A DNA stretch of 37,602 nucleotides from Burkholderiales bacterium (lineage in GTDB: Bacteria; Pseudomonadota; Gammaproteobacteria; Burkholderiales; Burkholderiaceae_C): the NCBI GenBank assembly GCA_003963005.1, contig RXJW01000088.1, positions 1 through 37,602 on the forward strand. The letters are read 5' to 3'. Below the pieces are notes generated by a model that saw only the letters and a list, made by a program, of their open reading frames with translations, did not search any database and had not been told where the DNA came from. The first letter of the stretch is position 1; the number at the start of each line of letters is the position of its first letter. Shown here piece after piece: positions 8,799-16,416 of the stretch. The position numbers were made by a program, and so were the translations under genes.

Positions 8799-9613
8799 CA
8801 CAGCGTCGCCCTCAGCGCGCGCAGCACCGGCCGGGTGTCGGGGCGCACGCCACGCCAGAAGAAGAAGGCTTCGGCCGCCTGCTCCACCAGCATGCCCAGG
8901 CCGTCACGCGGCTCGGCGCCATGTGCGGCAGCCCAGTCGAGGAAGGGCTGGGCCTTGGGGCCGTACATCATGTCCAGTGCCAGCGCGCCGGGCTTGAGCA
9001 CGTGTTCGGCAACGGGTGAGGCGGCGCCGGCCAGGCTGCTGCTGGTGGCGTTGATGACGACGTCTTGTGCGGCCGGCGCGTCGGTCAGCGTGGCCGCCTG
9101 CAGGGGCACGCCAAGCTGGCGATGGCTGTCGACGAGGGCCTGCGCCTTGTCGGCGCTGCGGTTCACGACCGTGATGCGCGCCGGCGCCGCGGCGATGAGG
9201 CTGCCCAGCACGCCGGCGGCGGCACCGCCCGCGCCGACCAGCAGCACTTGCAGCCCCGCCAGGGGGCGGGCCGCGTTGCGCTGGATGTCGTTGACGAGGC
9301 CGGCGCCGTCGGTGTTGTCACCGACCCAGCCGTCGGCATCGAAACGCAAGGTGTTGACGGCGCCGCCGAGCTGCGCCCGGTCGGTGCGTCGGGCGGCGAG
9401 CGCGAAGGCCTCGAACTTGAACGGCACGGTGATGTTGCAGCCCTTGGCGCCAGCCGCCGCGAAGGCGCGCAGGGCCGCTTCGAATCCATCCAGCGGCGCG
9501 AGCAGCCGCTCATAGGCGACCGGCTGGCCGGTCTGCTCGGCGAACATCGCGTGGATGGCCGGCGAGCGGCTGTGCTCGACCGGGTTGCCCACGACGGCGT
9601 AGCGATCGGTCAT
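8798..9613 (-). CDS. aroE: Shikimate 5-dehydrogenase
   Basis: The 271-residue enzyme reduces 3-dehydroshikimate to shikimate with NADPH. Substrate-binding and catalytic motifs are present: [16 protein letters not shown] near the N-terminus, [10 protein letters not shown] with the catalytic Lys, and [10 protein letters not shown] with the catalytic Asp. The NADPH-binding loop is [10 protein letters not shown] and the C-terminal [16 protein letters not shown] closes the active site. Length is normal. The ATG overlaps the stop of the TonB-like gene by four bases and its own stop overlaps mtgA, so it is embedded in a tightly coupled run. Together with aroQ in the neighbouring unit it covers two consecutive shikimate-pathway steps. 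Confidence 0.97.
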   Translation of the reverse strand: MTDRYAVVGNPVEHSRSPAIHAMFAEQTGQPVAYERLLAPLDGFEAALRAFAAAGAKGCNITVPFKFEAFALAARRTDRAQLGGAVNTLRFDADGWVGDNTDGAGLVNDIQRNAARPLAGLQVLLVGAGGAAAGVLGSLIAAAPARITVVNRSADKAQALVDSHRQLGVPLQAATLTDAPAAQDVVINATSSSLAGAASPVAEHVLKPGALALDMMYGPKAQPFLDWAAAHGAEPRDGLGMLVEQAAEAFFFWRGVRPDTRPVLRALRATL

Positions 9614-10461
9614 GGTTGCCCCGTCAGCGTGGTTTCGAGCTCCTGGTCTCGCGTGAACCGGAAGCGCGAGGTGATGACCAGGACTTCGGCGCCCTTAAGC
9701 ATGTCCTGCGTGAAATTGCCGAAGGGCGAGGCCGCCTGAACGATCGCGATGGCCCGCTTGTCCAGGGTCGGGTTGCCACTGGGCGCGACGATCTCGGTCT
9801 CGATCACCCGGCCCTTGTGGTCGACGTGGATGTTCATGATCAGCTCGCCATAGAGCTTGCGGCCGCGGTAGGTGGGAAAGTCGCGCGTGCCCCGCTCTTC
9901 GATACGGCGGCGCAGGCCGTCGTAGTACTGCGCATACACCACCTCCCGCACCGACGGGCTGACGTAGCGTTTGCGTGGCCGGGCGTTCTCGGCGTTCACG
10001 CGCTTCTCGATCTCAGCCAGCAGGTCCACGAGCTGGCGGCGCTTCTCGGCCTGGGCACGCTCGTTGGCATCGTTCTTCTCGCGCTTGGGGTCGGGCGGCG
10101 GCAGCAGCGCCAGCTCGCGGCGGACCTGGGCCAGCAGTTGCTGCTGCTGTTCCTGCAGCTTGGAGATCTGCGTATGCTGGGCCTCGGCGGCATCGCCCGT
10201 CTCGCTCTGCCGGGCCGGCGGCAGCGGCGAGGTCGCCCGGCCTGCCTCCAGGTTGCCGCCGCCGGTCAGGTTGGCCTGCGCCAGTGCGGCGGCCTTGGCC
10301 GGTGGCTCGTTGGACCGGGTGTTGACGAGCACCACTTCCAGCGGCGTGTCCTGGAAGATCCGGTTGAAGGTGTCGGGCGCCGCCACCCGCAGGCTCAACA
10401 GCGCGCCATGCAGCCCCAGCGAAAACGCCAGGGCGATCTGGAGCGTGCTGAAGCGGGGCAT
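9610..10461 (-). CDS. TonB-family C-terminal domain protein with N-terminal membrane anchor
   Basis: The 283-residue protein has an N-terminal membrane segment (about residues 6-25, [20 protein letters not shown]) and then a short extracytoplasmic stretch. A charged, glutamine-rich predicted coiled coil ([19 protein letters not shown], then lysine/glutamate-rich sequence) precedes a TonB C-terminal fold near residues 185-270 ([38 protein letters not shown]). TonB proteins transmit inner-membrane energy to outer-membrane receptors. No exbB or exbD lies nearby, and the usual Pro-Glu/Pro-Lys spacer is replaced by the coiled coil, so a structural envelope role is also possible. It starts one base after the upstream exonuclease stop and overlaps aroE by four bases. 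Confidence 0.85.
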   Translation of the reverse strand: MPRFSTLQIALAFSLGLHGALLSLRVAAPDTFNRIFQDTPLEVVLVNTRSNEPPAKAAALAQANLTGGGNLEAGRATSPLPPARQSETGDAAEAQHTQISKLQEQQQQLLAQVRRELALLPPPDPKREKNDANERAQAEKRRQLVDLLAEIEKRVNAENARPRKRYVSPSVREVVYAQYYDGLRRRIEERGTRDFPTYRGRKLYGELIMNIHVDHKGRVIETEIVAPSGNPTLDKRAIAIVQAASPFGNFTQDMLKGAEVLVITSRFRFTRDQELETTLTGQP

Positions 10462-10462
10462 G

Positions 10463-12499
10463 TCAGGCGGTTGGCGCGGCGGCAGCCGGCTCCGGGTCGC
10501 CCGCGTCGTTGACGTCGATGGCCAGCGCCAGCGGCGTAGCAGCCGCCTCCAGGTCGTCGTCGTCGGTCTCGGTCTCGTCGGCCGAGGCGGCTTCGTCCAG
10601 GCGCTCGATCAACGTGGCATGCACGTCCAGGGTCATCTCGTCCAGCCCGGTGATGCGCACCTTCACATGGCTGCCCCGTGGCAGCGTTTCGCACCCCAGG
10701 GCCTTGAACACGAGCGGCAGGTCATCAGCACGCACCAGGCCGTCCTTCATCACGGCGGCGGTCAGCTCGGTCGTGGCGTTCTGCTGCAGCCAGCGCAGCG
10801 TCCAGAAGCGTTCGATGCCGTTCTGGAAACCGTTGTAGGCCGCATAGGCCGACTCGAAGGCCGAGATGATGGAGAACAGCTGCGCGTCCTTCGGCTTGAA
10901 GGGCGCGGCCAGCGCCGCGGTGCGACCGTGGCGGGCGCAGGCAATGATCTGCCACTGGTTGACGAGGTCGACGTAGCGCCGCAGCGGCGAGGTCGCCCAG
11001 GTGTACTGCGCCACGCCCATGCCGGCGTGCGGCAGGGCCTTCACGCCCATGCGGACCTTGATGCCCGGCGCCAGGCTGGCCTGGCTGCGGTAGATGCCCG
11101 GCAGGCCGAGTTCCGCCAGCCAGCCGCCCCAGGCGGAGTTGGCCAGGATCATGGCCTCGGCCACGATCAGGTCGAGCGAGCTGCCGCGGGCGCGCACGCT
11201 GATCTCGACCGACTCCGAGCCGTTCGGCGCCTCCGTGCGCTCGCCGGCCAGCCGGAAGTTGTAGTCGGGCCGGTTGAAGTTCTCCGGTTTGCCGCGCACC
11301 ACCTCGCGCTGGGCCTTCAGGTGCTTGGCCAGGCGCCACGTGAAGGCGAGTTCGAGGGCGAAGGGATAGTCGGCCGGTGCCTCGCCGGAGAGCGTGGCGT
11401 CTGTCACGATGCTGTCGAGCTTGTCGTGGCGCAGGTTGGCCGCGATGTGCACGCGTTCGAGCCGGGTCTCGCGCGACCGGATCTCGAAGCTCGCCTCGTC
11501 CATCGTGAAGTAGATCGACACCGCCGGGCAGTCACGCCCTTCGATCAGCGTGTAGGCCTGCACCACCTCGTCGGGCAGCATCGTCAGCTTCCAGCCCGGC
11601 ATGTAGACCGTGGACAGCCGCTCGCGGGCGACCTTGTCGACCGGCGAGTCGGGTGTGATCGCCAGGCCCGGCGCGGCGATGTGGACGCCGAAGGTGACCG
11701 TGCCGCTGCCCAGGCCCTGCACGGACAGGGCGTCGTCGATCTCGGTGGTCTGCGAATCGTCGATGGAGAAGGCCCGCACCGGGCTCAGCGGCAGCTCGTC
11801 CTTGATCTCCGGGGCCGTCAGCGCCGGGAAGCCGGTGCCCTTGGGGAAGTTCTCGAACAGGAAGCGCTTCCAGTGGAACTGGTAGGGGCTCGTGATCGCG
11901 CCGGCCGCCTGCAGCAGGTCCAGCGGCGCCTTGTGGGAGCGCTTGCTGGCCTCGACCACGGCCTTGTACTCGGGGCCGTTCTTGTCGGGCTTGAACAGAA
12001 TTTTGTAGATCTGATCCTGGATGGGCTGCGGGCAGGTGCCGCCCGCCAGTTCGTCCGCCCAGGCCTCGATCTGCAGGGCCTGCTGGCGCTTGCGCTCGAT
12101 GCCGAGCAGCGCCGCCTTGACGGTCTCCTCGGGGGCCTTCTTGAACTGGCCTTTGCCCGCGCGGCGGAAGTAGTGCGGCGCGTCGTACAGGCGGAACAGC
12201 GCGGCGGCCTGCTGCACGACGCCGGCCTTGGCGTCGAAGTAGTCGCGGGCCAGGTCGGCGAAGCCGAACTCGCCTTCGGGCGCGAACTCCCAGGCCAGAT
12301 CCAGGTCGATGTCGTCGGCAAGCGCGCGGCCTTCTGCCAGCAGCACGGCCGGGGCCGGCTGCTCGAACTTGAGCAGCACGTTGGCCGACTTGACCTTGAC
12401 CCGCTTGCCCGAGTCCAGCTCGACCTGCAGCGAGGCATCGGCCTCCGACATCACACGGCCGGCGAGGAACTTCCCGGCATCATCAAACAGCGCAAACAT
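10463..12499 (-). CDS. RNase II/RNase R family 3'-5' exoribonuclease (RNB domain)
   Basis: The 678-residue protein carries an RNB catalytic domain. FSIDDSQTTEIDDALSV near residues 242-257 supplies the cluster of metal-binding aspartates, and YTWATSPLRRYVDLVNQWQ is the second family signature. Such enzymes degrade RNA processively from the 3' end. The N-terminal 60 residues (FLAGRVMSEADASLQVELDS...) resemble a small beta-barrel, and the C-terminal end has a weak S1-like segment and then an acidic, alanine-rich tail. It is shorter than canonical RNase R and lacks that enzyme's basic tail, so I leave the gene symbol blank. It lies 18 bp after the esterase gene and one base before the TonB-like gene, at the head of a long coupled run. 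Confidence 0.92.
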   Translation of the reverse strand: MFALFDDAGKFLAGRVMSEADASLQVELDSGKRVKVKSANVLLKFEQPAPAVLLAEGRALADDIDLDLAWEFAPEGEFGFADLARDYFDAKAGVVQQAAALFRLYDAPHYFRRAGKGQFKKAPEETVKAALLGIERKRQQALQIEAWADELAGGTCPQPIQDQIYKILFKPDKNGPEYKAVVEASKRSHKAPLDLLQAAGAITSPYQFHWKRFLFENFPKGTGFPALTAPEIKDELPLSPVRAFSIDDSQTTEIDDALSVQGLGSGTVTFGVHIAAPGLAITPDSPVDKVARERLSTVYMPGWKLTMLPDEVVQAYTLIEGRDCPAVSIYFTMDEASFEIRSRETRLERVHIAANLRHDKLDSIVTDATLSGEAPADYPFALELAFTWRLAKHLKAQREVVRGKPENFNRPDYNFRLAGERTEAPNGSESVEISVRARGSSLDLIVAEAMILANSAWGGWLAELGLPGIYRSQASLAPGIKVRMGVKALPHAGMGVAQYTWATSPLRRYVDLVNQWQIIACARHGRTAALAAPFKPKDAQLFSIISAFESAYAAYNGFQNGIERFWTLRWLQQNATTELTAAVMKDGLVRADDLPLVFKALGCETLPRGSHVKVRITGLDEMTLDVHATLIERLDEAASADETETDDDDLEAAATPLALAIDVNDAGDPEPAAAAPTA

Positions 12500-12517
12500 A
12501 GGTGGACGATTGTCGCC

Positions 12518-13108
12518 TCAGCCCAGCAGGTGCCGGACGAGACCGGGCAGGTGGTCGTCGAAGTCGGTGAGGCCGTGGTCGCTGCCTGCCAACACCTTGC
12601 CGTCGCAGCCGGCATAGCGGGTGAACATTTCGCGCCAGTCCAGCAGCTCATCGCCCTTGGCAATCAAAGCGTAGTAGCGCGAGGGCTGGGTCAGCCGGGC
12701 GGGCGGGGTGAGGGCCGCCAGCTCGGCCACGTGTGCCGCCGTGAAGTCGAACTGCAGCGCCGGGTCGTGCCAGGCGGTGAGCGTGCCGATGTGGCGGGCG
12801 AGGTCACGGGCCGGGTCGACGGCCGGGTTGAGCAGCCCCACCCGCCAGCCCCGGTGTGCCGGCCGCTCGGCCAGCCAGGTGGCATAGAAGCCGCCCAGCG
12901 AGCTGCCGATGACCGCCACGCCCTGGCCCGGCCAGCCGGCGACCCGCTCGGTCACGAGCGTCATGGCCGCCAGCGGGGACGGCGGCAACTGCGGGCATTC
13001 GAAGGTGAGACCAGGCTGTTCGGCCGCCCAGGCGGCCATGCGGCGCGCCTTGGCGGAGGCGGGCGAGGAGCGAAAGCCGTGCAGATACAGCAGATGCGTG
13101 AGACTCAT
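12518..13108 (-). CDS. YqiA-like alpha/beta-hydrolase (esterase)
   Basis: This protein of about 196 residues is a small alpha/beta-hydrolase of the YqiA/UPF0227 type. It opens with LLYLHGFRSSPASAKA, the family oxyanion region. The nucleophile elbow is GSSLGGFYA (Ser70), and likely acid and base residues are in KGDELLDW and GSDHGLTDF. Known relatives hydrolyse short acyl esters; the natural substrate is unclear. The ATG at 13108 places the conserved LLYLHGF near the N-terminus; an in-frame ATG at 13120 adds four residues and cannot be excluded. Neither has a strong ribosome binding site. It diverges from the metalloprotease gene across a 100-bp spacer and probably heads the minus-strand run. 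Confidence 0.88.
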   Translation of the reverse strand: MSLTHLLYLHGFRSSPASAKARRMAAWAAEQPGLTFECPQLPPSPLAAMTLVTERVAGWPGQGVAVIGSSLGGFYATWLAERPAHRGWRVGLLNPAVDPARDLARHIGTLTAWHDPALQFDFTAAHVAELAALTPPARLTQPSRYYALIAKGDELLDWREMFTRYAGCDGKVLAGSDHGLTDFDDHLPGLVRHLLG

Positions 13109-13148
13109 GACGGAAGTCATTGGCGACTTTTGGCGCGACGATGCGACG

Positions 13149-13181
13149 CGGGCGGACTCGGATTGACGCGAGTGTCGCCCG
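13149..13181. promoter_or_regulatory. Imperfect inverted repeat in the yqiA/metalloprotease divergent spacer
   Basis: CGGGCG (13149-13154) and ACTCG (13156-13160) pair with CGAGT (13169-13173) and CGCCCG (13176-13181) around an 8-nt centre, with a small internal mismatch. It lies between two divergent start codons, 40 nt from each, so it could be an operator or a 5' leader hairpin for the metalloprotease mRNA. No T tract follows. The assignment rests on symmetry and position alone. Confidence 0.35.
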
Positions 13182-13220
13182 ACGCCACATTCACGTCCTT
13201 TCGTCTCCGCTGGTCACACC

Positions 13221-15902
13221 ATGATCCCGATGCCCCGTACTGCCCTGGCTGCTGCCGCGCTGATCGCGCTGACCGGCCTCGCGCAAGCCCAGACTCCCGC
13301 CGCCCCTGCCGCGAGCGCGTCCGCCCCGGCCGCCGCGCCGCGCCCGCCGGTTGACCCCACGGCGCCCAAGCCTTTTGCCGACGTCATCAAGGGCGCCAAG
13401 GAGCAGCCCGGCTTGTTCCCGATCTGGCGCAAGGACGACAAGGTCTGGATCGAAATCCCCAAGGAAGCTTTCAACAAGCCCTTCCTGTTCAGCGTCAATG
13501 TTGCCAATGCGGTCGGTGAGCGCGGCCTTTACGCCAGCCAGATGCTGGGCGACGAGCTGGCCGAATGGCGCCGTGTGGGCAACCAGATCCAGCTGATCGC
13601 GCTGAACACCAAGTTCCGCGCCGACAACCCCGCGTCAAAGCTCGTGCTGGAGCAGGCCTTTTCGCCGAGCCTGATCGCTGGCACGCCGGTGGCCAGCGCT
13701 GATCACCCGGACCGCAAGTCCGTGCTGGTCGATGCGAGCAGCTTCCTGCTCGGCGACATCCCGGGCTACTCCACGCGCCTGGAAGCGGCCTACCGCCTGC
13801 CCTTCGCGCCGGACCGTGCGAACTCCTTCATCGAGGCCACCCGCGCCGACCCTCAGATCTCCACGCTGACCTCGCGCGTGCATTTCGCCACCGCGCGTAT
13901 TCCCGCGCCGCCGCTGACGCCGTCGCCCGTGCCGACGCCCACGCCGCCGCAGGCGACGCCGGACCCGCGCTCGATGTTCTTCAGCTTTGTCTACAGCTTC
14001 CGGGCGCTGCCGGAACAGCCGGCGGCGGTGCGGCTCGCCGACCCGCGCCTGGGTCATTTCACCGAGAGCTACAGCAACCTCGGTGACGACCTGAAGGCCA
14101 ACCCGCGGGTGCACATGGTGGCTCGCTGGCGTCTCGAGAAGAAGGACCCGGCGGCTGCGCTCTCCGAGCCGGTGCAGCCGATCGTGTACTGGATGGACAA
14201 GAACATCCCCACGAAGTACCGCGAGGCAGTCAAGGCCGGCATCCTGGAGTGGAACAAGGCCTTCGAGAAGATTGGCTTCAAGGACGCCGTCCAGGCCAGG
14301 CAGCAGCCGGATGACGCCGACTGGGACAACATGGACTCCACCCATGCGTCCATCCGCTGGTTCACGGGGGCCGACGTCGGCTTCGCGATCGGCCCGAGCA
14401 ACCGCGACCCGCGCACCGGCGAGATCCTGGACGCCGACATCGGCATGAGCGACGTCTTCGGCCGCGGTTCGCGCCGTCTGGCCACCGACGACGTGCTGGG
14501 CTTCCAGGGCCATGATCACCGCCACGATGCGGCGGCCATGGCCTGGATGGGTGAGCGAAGCCAGCGCCTGGCCGAGCAGCAGTGCAGCTACATGGCCGAC
14601 CAGGCCCACGAACTGGGCTTCGCGCTCGACCTGCTGGCGCTGCGCGACGGCATGGATCTGAACGGTCCCGAGGCCGAGGCACTGGCCCAGGCGGTGGTCA
14701 AGGACGTCGTGATGCACGAGGTCGGCCACACGCTCGGCCTGAAGCACAACTTCCGCTCGTCCACCACGGTCACGCAGGCGCAGCTCAAGGACAAGGCCTA
14801 TACCGAGGCCAATGGCATCTCCAACTCGGTGATGGACTACAACGCCTACAACCTGCCGCTCAAGGGCGAGCCCAAGGCGAGCCTGACCAACACCACGCTC
14901 GGCGCCTACGACTACTGGGCCATCGAGTACGCCTACAAGCCCATCGCGGCCGACCAGGAAGCCGCCGAACTGGCCAAGATCGCTGCGCGCTCCACCGATC
15001 CGAAGCTCGCCTACGGTGACGACTTCGACCAGGGCGTCGGCGGTCCCTACGACGGCTTCGACCCGCGCACCAACCAGCGTGACCTGGGTGACGACCCGCT
15101 GGCCTACGCCAGGAAGCGCCTGAAGCTCAGCCAGGAGCTGTGGGAGCGCGTGCAGGCTCGCCCGGCCTCGGTCGGTGACGACCCGCTGCGCAACCGCCGC
15201 TCGGTGGCCGAGTCCTTCCGCCAACTCGTCATGACGGCCAACAACGTCAGCAAGTACGTTGGCGGTCTGTACGCCGAGCGCGTGGTGCCGGGTGTGACCA
15301 CGGGCCCGGCCTTCAAGCCGGTGGACAACGCCCAGCAGCGTGATGCCCTGCGCTTCATCGCCAGCGGCCTGCTGTCCAGCGACTCGTTCAAGTTCAAGCC
15401 GGAGTTCCTGGCCACCCAGACGCTGGACTACAACGAGTGGGACCGCGGCCTGCCGCTGTCGATTCCCGATGCCGTCGCCGCGTTGCAGGGCCGGGTGCTG
15501 GATCGCCTGATGTCGGCCAACACGGCGCGTCGCCTCATCGAGATGAGCAGCTATCTGCCGGAAGCCCAGCGCAAGGGCGCTGTCTCTCTCAACGAGGTCT
15601 ACGGCACGCTGCAGGGCGCGATCTTCAGCGAGCTCAAGACCGGTGCCGAGATCGACCGCATGCGCCGCAGCCTGCAGCGCGAATACCTGCGCCGCCTGCA
15701 GGCCCAGCTCAACCGCTCGACCAACGGCGCGACGGTCTACGCCGATGCGTTCTCGATGGCCCGCTACCACGCAACGCAACTCGCCAACGACCTGCGCGTG
15801 GCCTCGGCCAAGCCGGGCCTCTCGGTGGAGACGCGGGCCCACCTGGCCGAGTCGCTGGACCTGCTGACCAGCATGCTCAAGGCCACGCTCTCGCGCAGCT
15901 GA
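13221..15902 (+). CDS. Secreted zinc-dependent metalloprotease (DUF5117/DUF4953 type)
   Basis: The 893-residue precursor begins with a signal peptide (RTALAAAALIALTGLAQAQ, cleavage likely after AQA). An alanine/proline-rich segment follows, then a DUF5118/DUF5117-like region from about residue 50 (FADVIKGAKEQPGLFPIW...). The protease motif HEVGHTLGLKHNF starts at His499, giving zinc ligands His499 and His503, catalytic Glu500 and probably His509, as in the extended HExxHxxGxxH metzincin signature. The downstream SVMDYNAYNLPL fits the Met-turn of metzincins. The C-terminal third is helical. It is predicted to be exported and to cleave protein, with substrate unknown. ATG 13221 is used; ATG 13230 (MPRTAL) is also plausible. 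The intrinsic terminator at 15926 ends its transcript. Confidence 0.92.
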   Translation: MIPMPRTALAAAALIALTGLAQAQTPAAPAASASAPAAAPRPPVDPTAPKPFADVIKGAKEQPGLFPIWRKDDKVWIEIPKEAFNKPFLFSVNVANAVGERGLYASQMLGDELAEWRRVGNQIQLIALNTKFRADNPASKLVLEQAFSPSLIAGTPVASADHPDRKSVLVDASSFLLGDIPGYSTRLEAAYRLPFAPDRANSFIEATRADPQISTLTSRVHFATARIPAPPLTPSPVPTPTPPQATPDPRSMFFSFVYSFRALPEQPAAVRLADPRLGHFTESYSNLGDDLKANPRVHMVARWRLEKKDPAAALSEPVQPIVYWMDKNIPTKYREAVKAGILEWNKAFEKIGFKDAVQARQQPDDADWDNMDSTHASIRWFTGADVGFAIGPSNRDPRTGEILDADIGMSDVFGRGSRRLATDDVLGFQGHDHRHDAAAMAWMGERSQRLAEQQCSYMADQAHELGFALDLLALRDGMDLNGPEAEALAQAVVKDVVMHEVGHTLGLKHNFRSSTTVTQAQLKDKAYTEANGISNSVMDYNAYNLPLKGEPKASLTNTTLGAYDYWAIEYAYKPIAADQEAAELAKIAARSTDPKLAYGDDFDQGVGGPYDGFDPRTNQRDLGDDPLAYARKRLKLSQELWERVQARPASVGDDPLRNRRSVAESFRQLVMTANNVSKYVGGLYAERVVPGVTTGPAFKPVDNAQQRDALRFIASGLLSSDSFKFKPEFLATQTLDYNEWDRGLPLSIPDAVAALQGRVLDRLMSANTARRLIEMSSYLPEAQRKGAVSLNEVYGTLQGAIFSELKTGAEIDRMRRSLQREYLRRLQAQLNRSTNGATVYADAFSMARYHATQLANDLRVASAKPGLSVETRAHLAESLDLLTSMLKATLSRS

Positions 15903-15925
15903 TCGGAACGTCAGCACCCGTCACC

Positions 15926-15950
15926 AGGCCAGCCGCGTGCTGGCCTTTTT
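15926..15950 (+). terminator. Rho-independent terminator after the metalloprotease gene
   Basis: AGGCCAGC (15926-15933) pairs perfectly with GCTGGCCT (15939-15946) around a CGCGT loop, and the T run extends to 15950. It begins 24 nt after the metalloprotease stop codon and precedes the thioesterase start by 40 nt, so the thioesterase needs its own promoter or read-through. Confidence 0.92.
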
Positions 15951-15989
15951 CATGGTCACTACGATCTCGACATTTGCAGGAGAACCTTC

Positions 15990-16400
15990 ATGGCCGATGC
16001 CGCCTCCCTCAATGCCGCCGGCGCGCGGAATCTGCCGGGGCACCTCGGCATCGTCATCACGCGGGTCGAGCACGGGCAGGTGCACGCCGAGATGCCGGTG
16101 CATGAGGCGCTGATGGCACCCAACGGCTTCCTGCACGCCGGCAGCATCGTCACGCTGGCCGACACCTGCGCCGGCTACGGCTGCATCGCCAGCCTGCCGG
16201 AGGGCGCCGTCGGGTTCACGACCGTGGAGCTGAAGTCCAACCACCTCGGCACCGCGCGCGACGGGACGGTGGCCTGCGTCGCGACGGCCGTGCACCTCGG
16301 GCGCACGACCCAGGTGTGGGACGCCGTGGTGACGAACCTCGCCACCGGCAAGACGATGGCGCTGTTCCGCTGCACGCAGATGGTGCTCTACCCCAAGTGA
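15990..16400 (+). CDS. PaaI-type hotdog-fold acyl-CoA thioesterase
   Basis: The 136-residue protein belongs to the hotdog-fold thioesterases of the PaaI/YdiI group, which hydrolyse acyl- or aryl-CoA thioesters in the cytoplasm. The family motif is NGFLHAGSIVTLADTCAGYG (about residues 45-64), with the HAG substrate loop and an Asp/Thr pair expected at the active site. VELKSNHLGTAR and a C-terminal FRCTQMVLY strand complete the fold. AGGAGA at 15978-15983 is a good ribosome binding site. It is bounded upstream by a terminator and downstream by the convergent sensor kinase only 16 bp away, so it appears to be a stand-alone gene. Its substrate cannot be told from the sequence. Confidence 0.9.
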   Translation: MADAASLNAAGARNLPGHLGIVITRVEHGQVHAEMPVHEALMAPNGFLHAGSIVTLADTCAGYGCIASLPEGAVGFTTVELKSNHLGTARDGTVACVATAVHLGRTTQVWDAVVTNLATGKTMALFRCTQMVLYPK

Positions 16401-16416
16401 CCGCCGGGGCGGGCGC

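Noticed and set aside
13635..15917. Minus-strand open frame of about 760 codons opposite the metalloprotease
   Set aside because: The plus-strand frame has a signal peptide, HExxH motif and terminator; the antisense frame has none of these.
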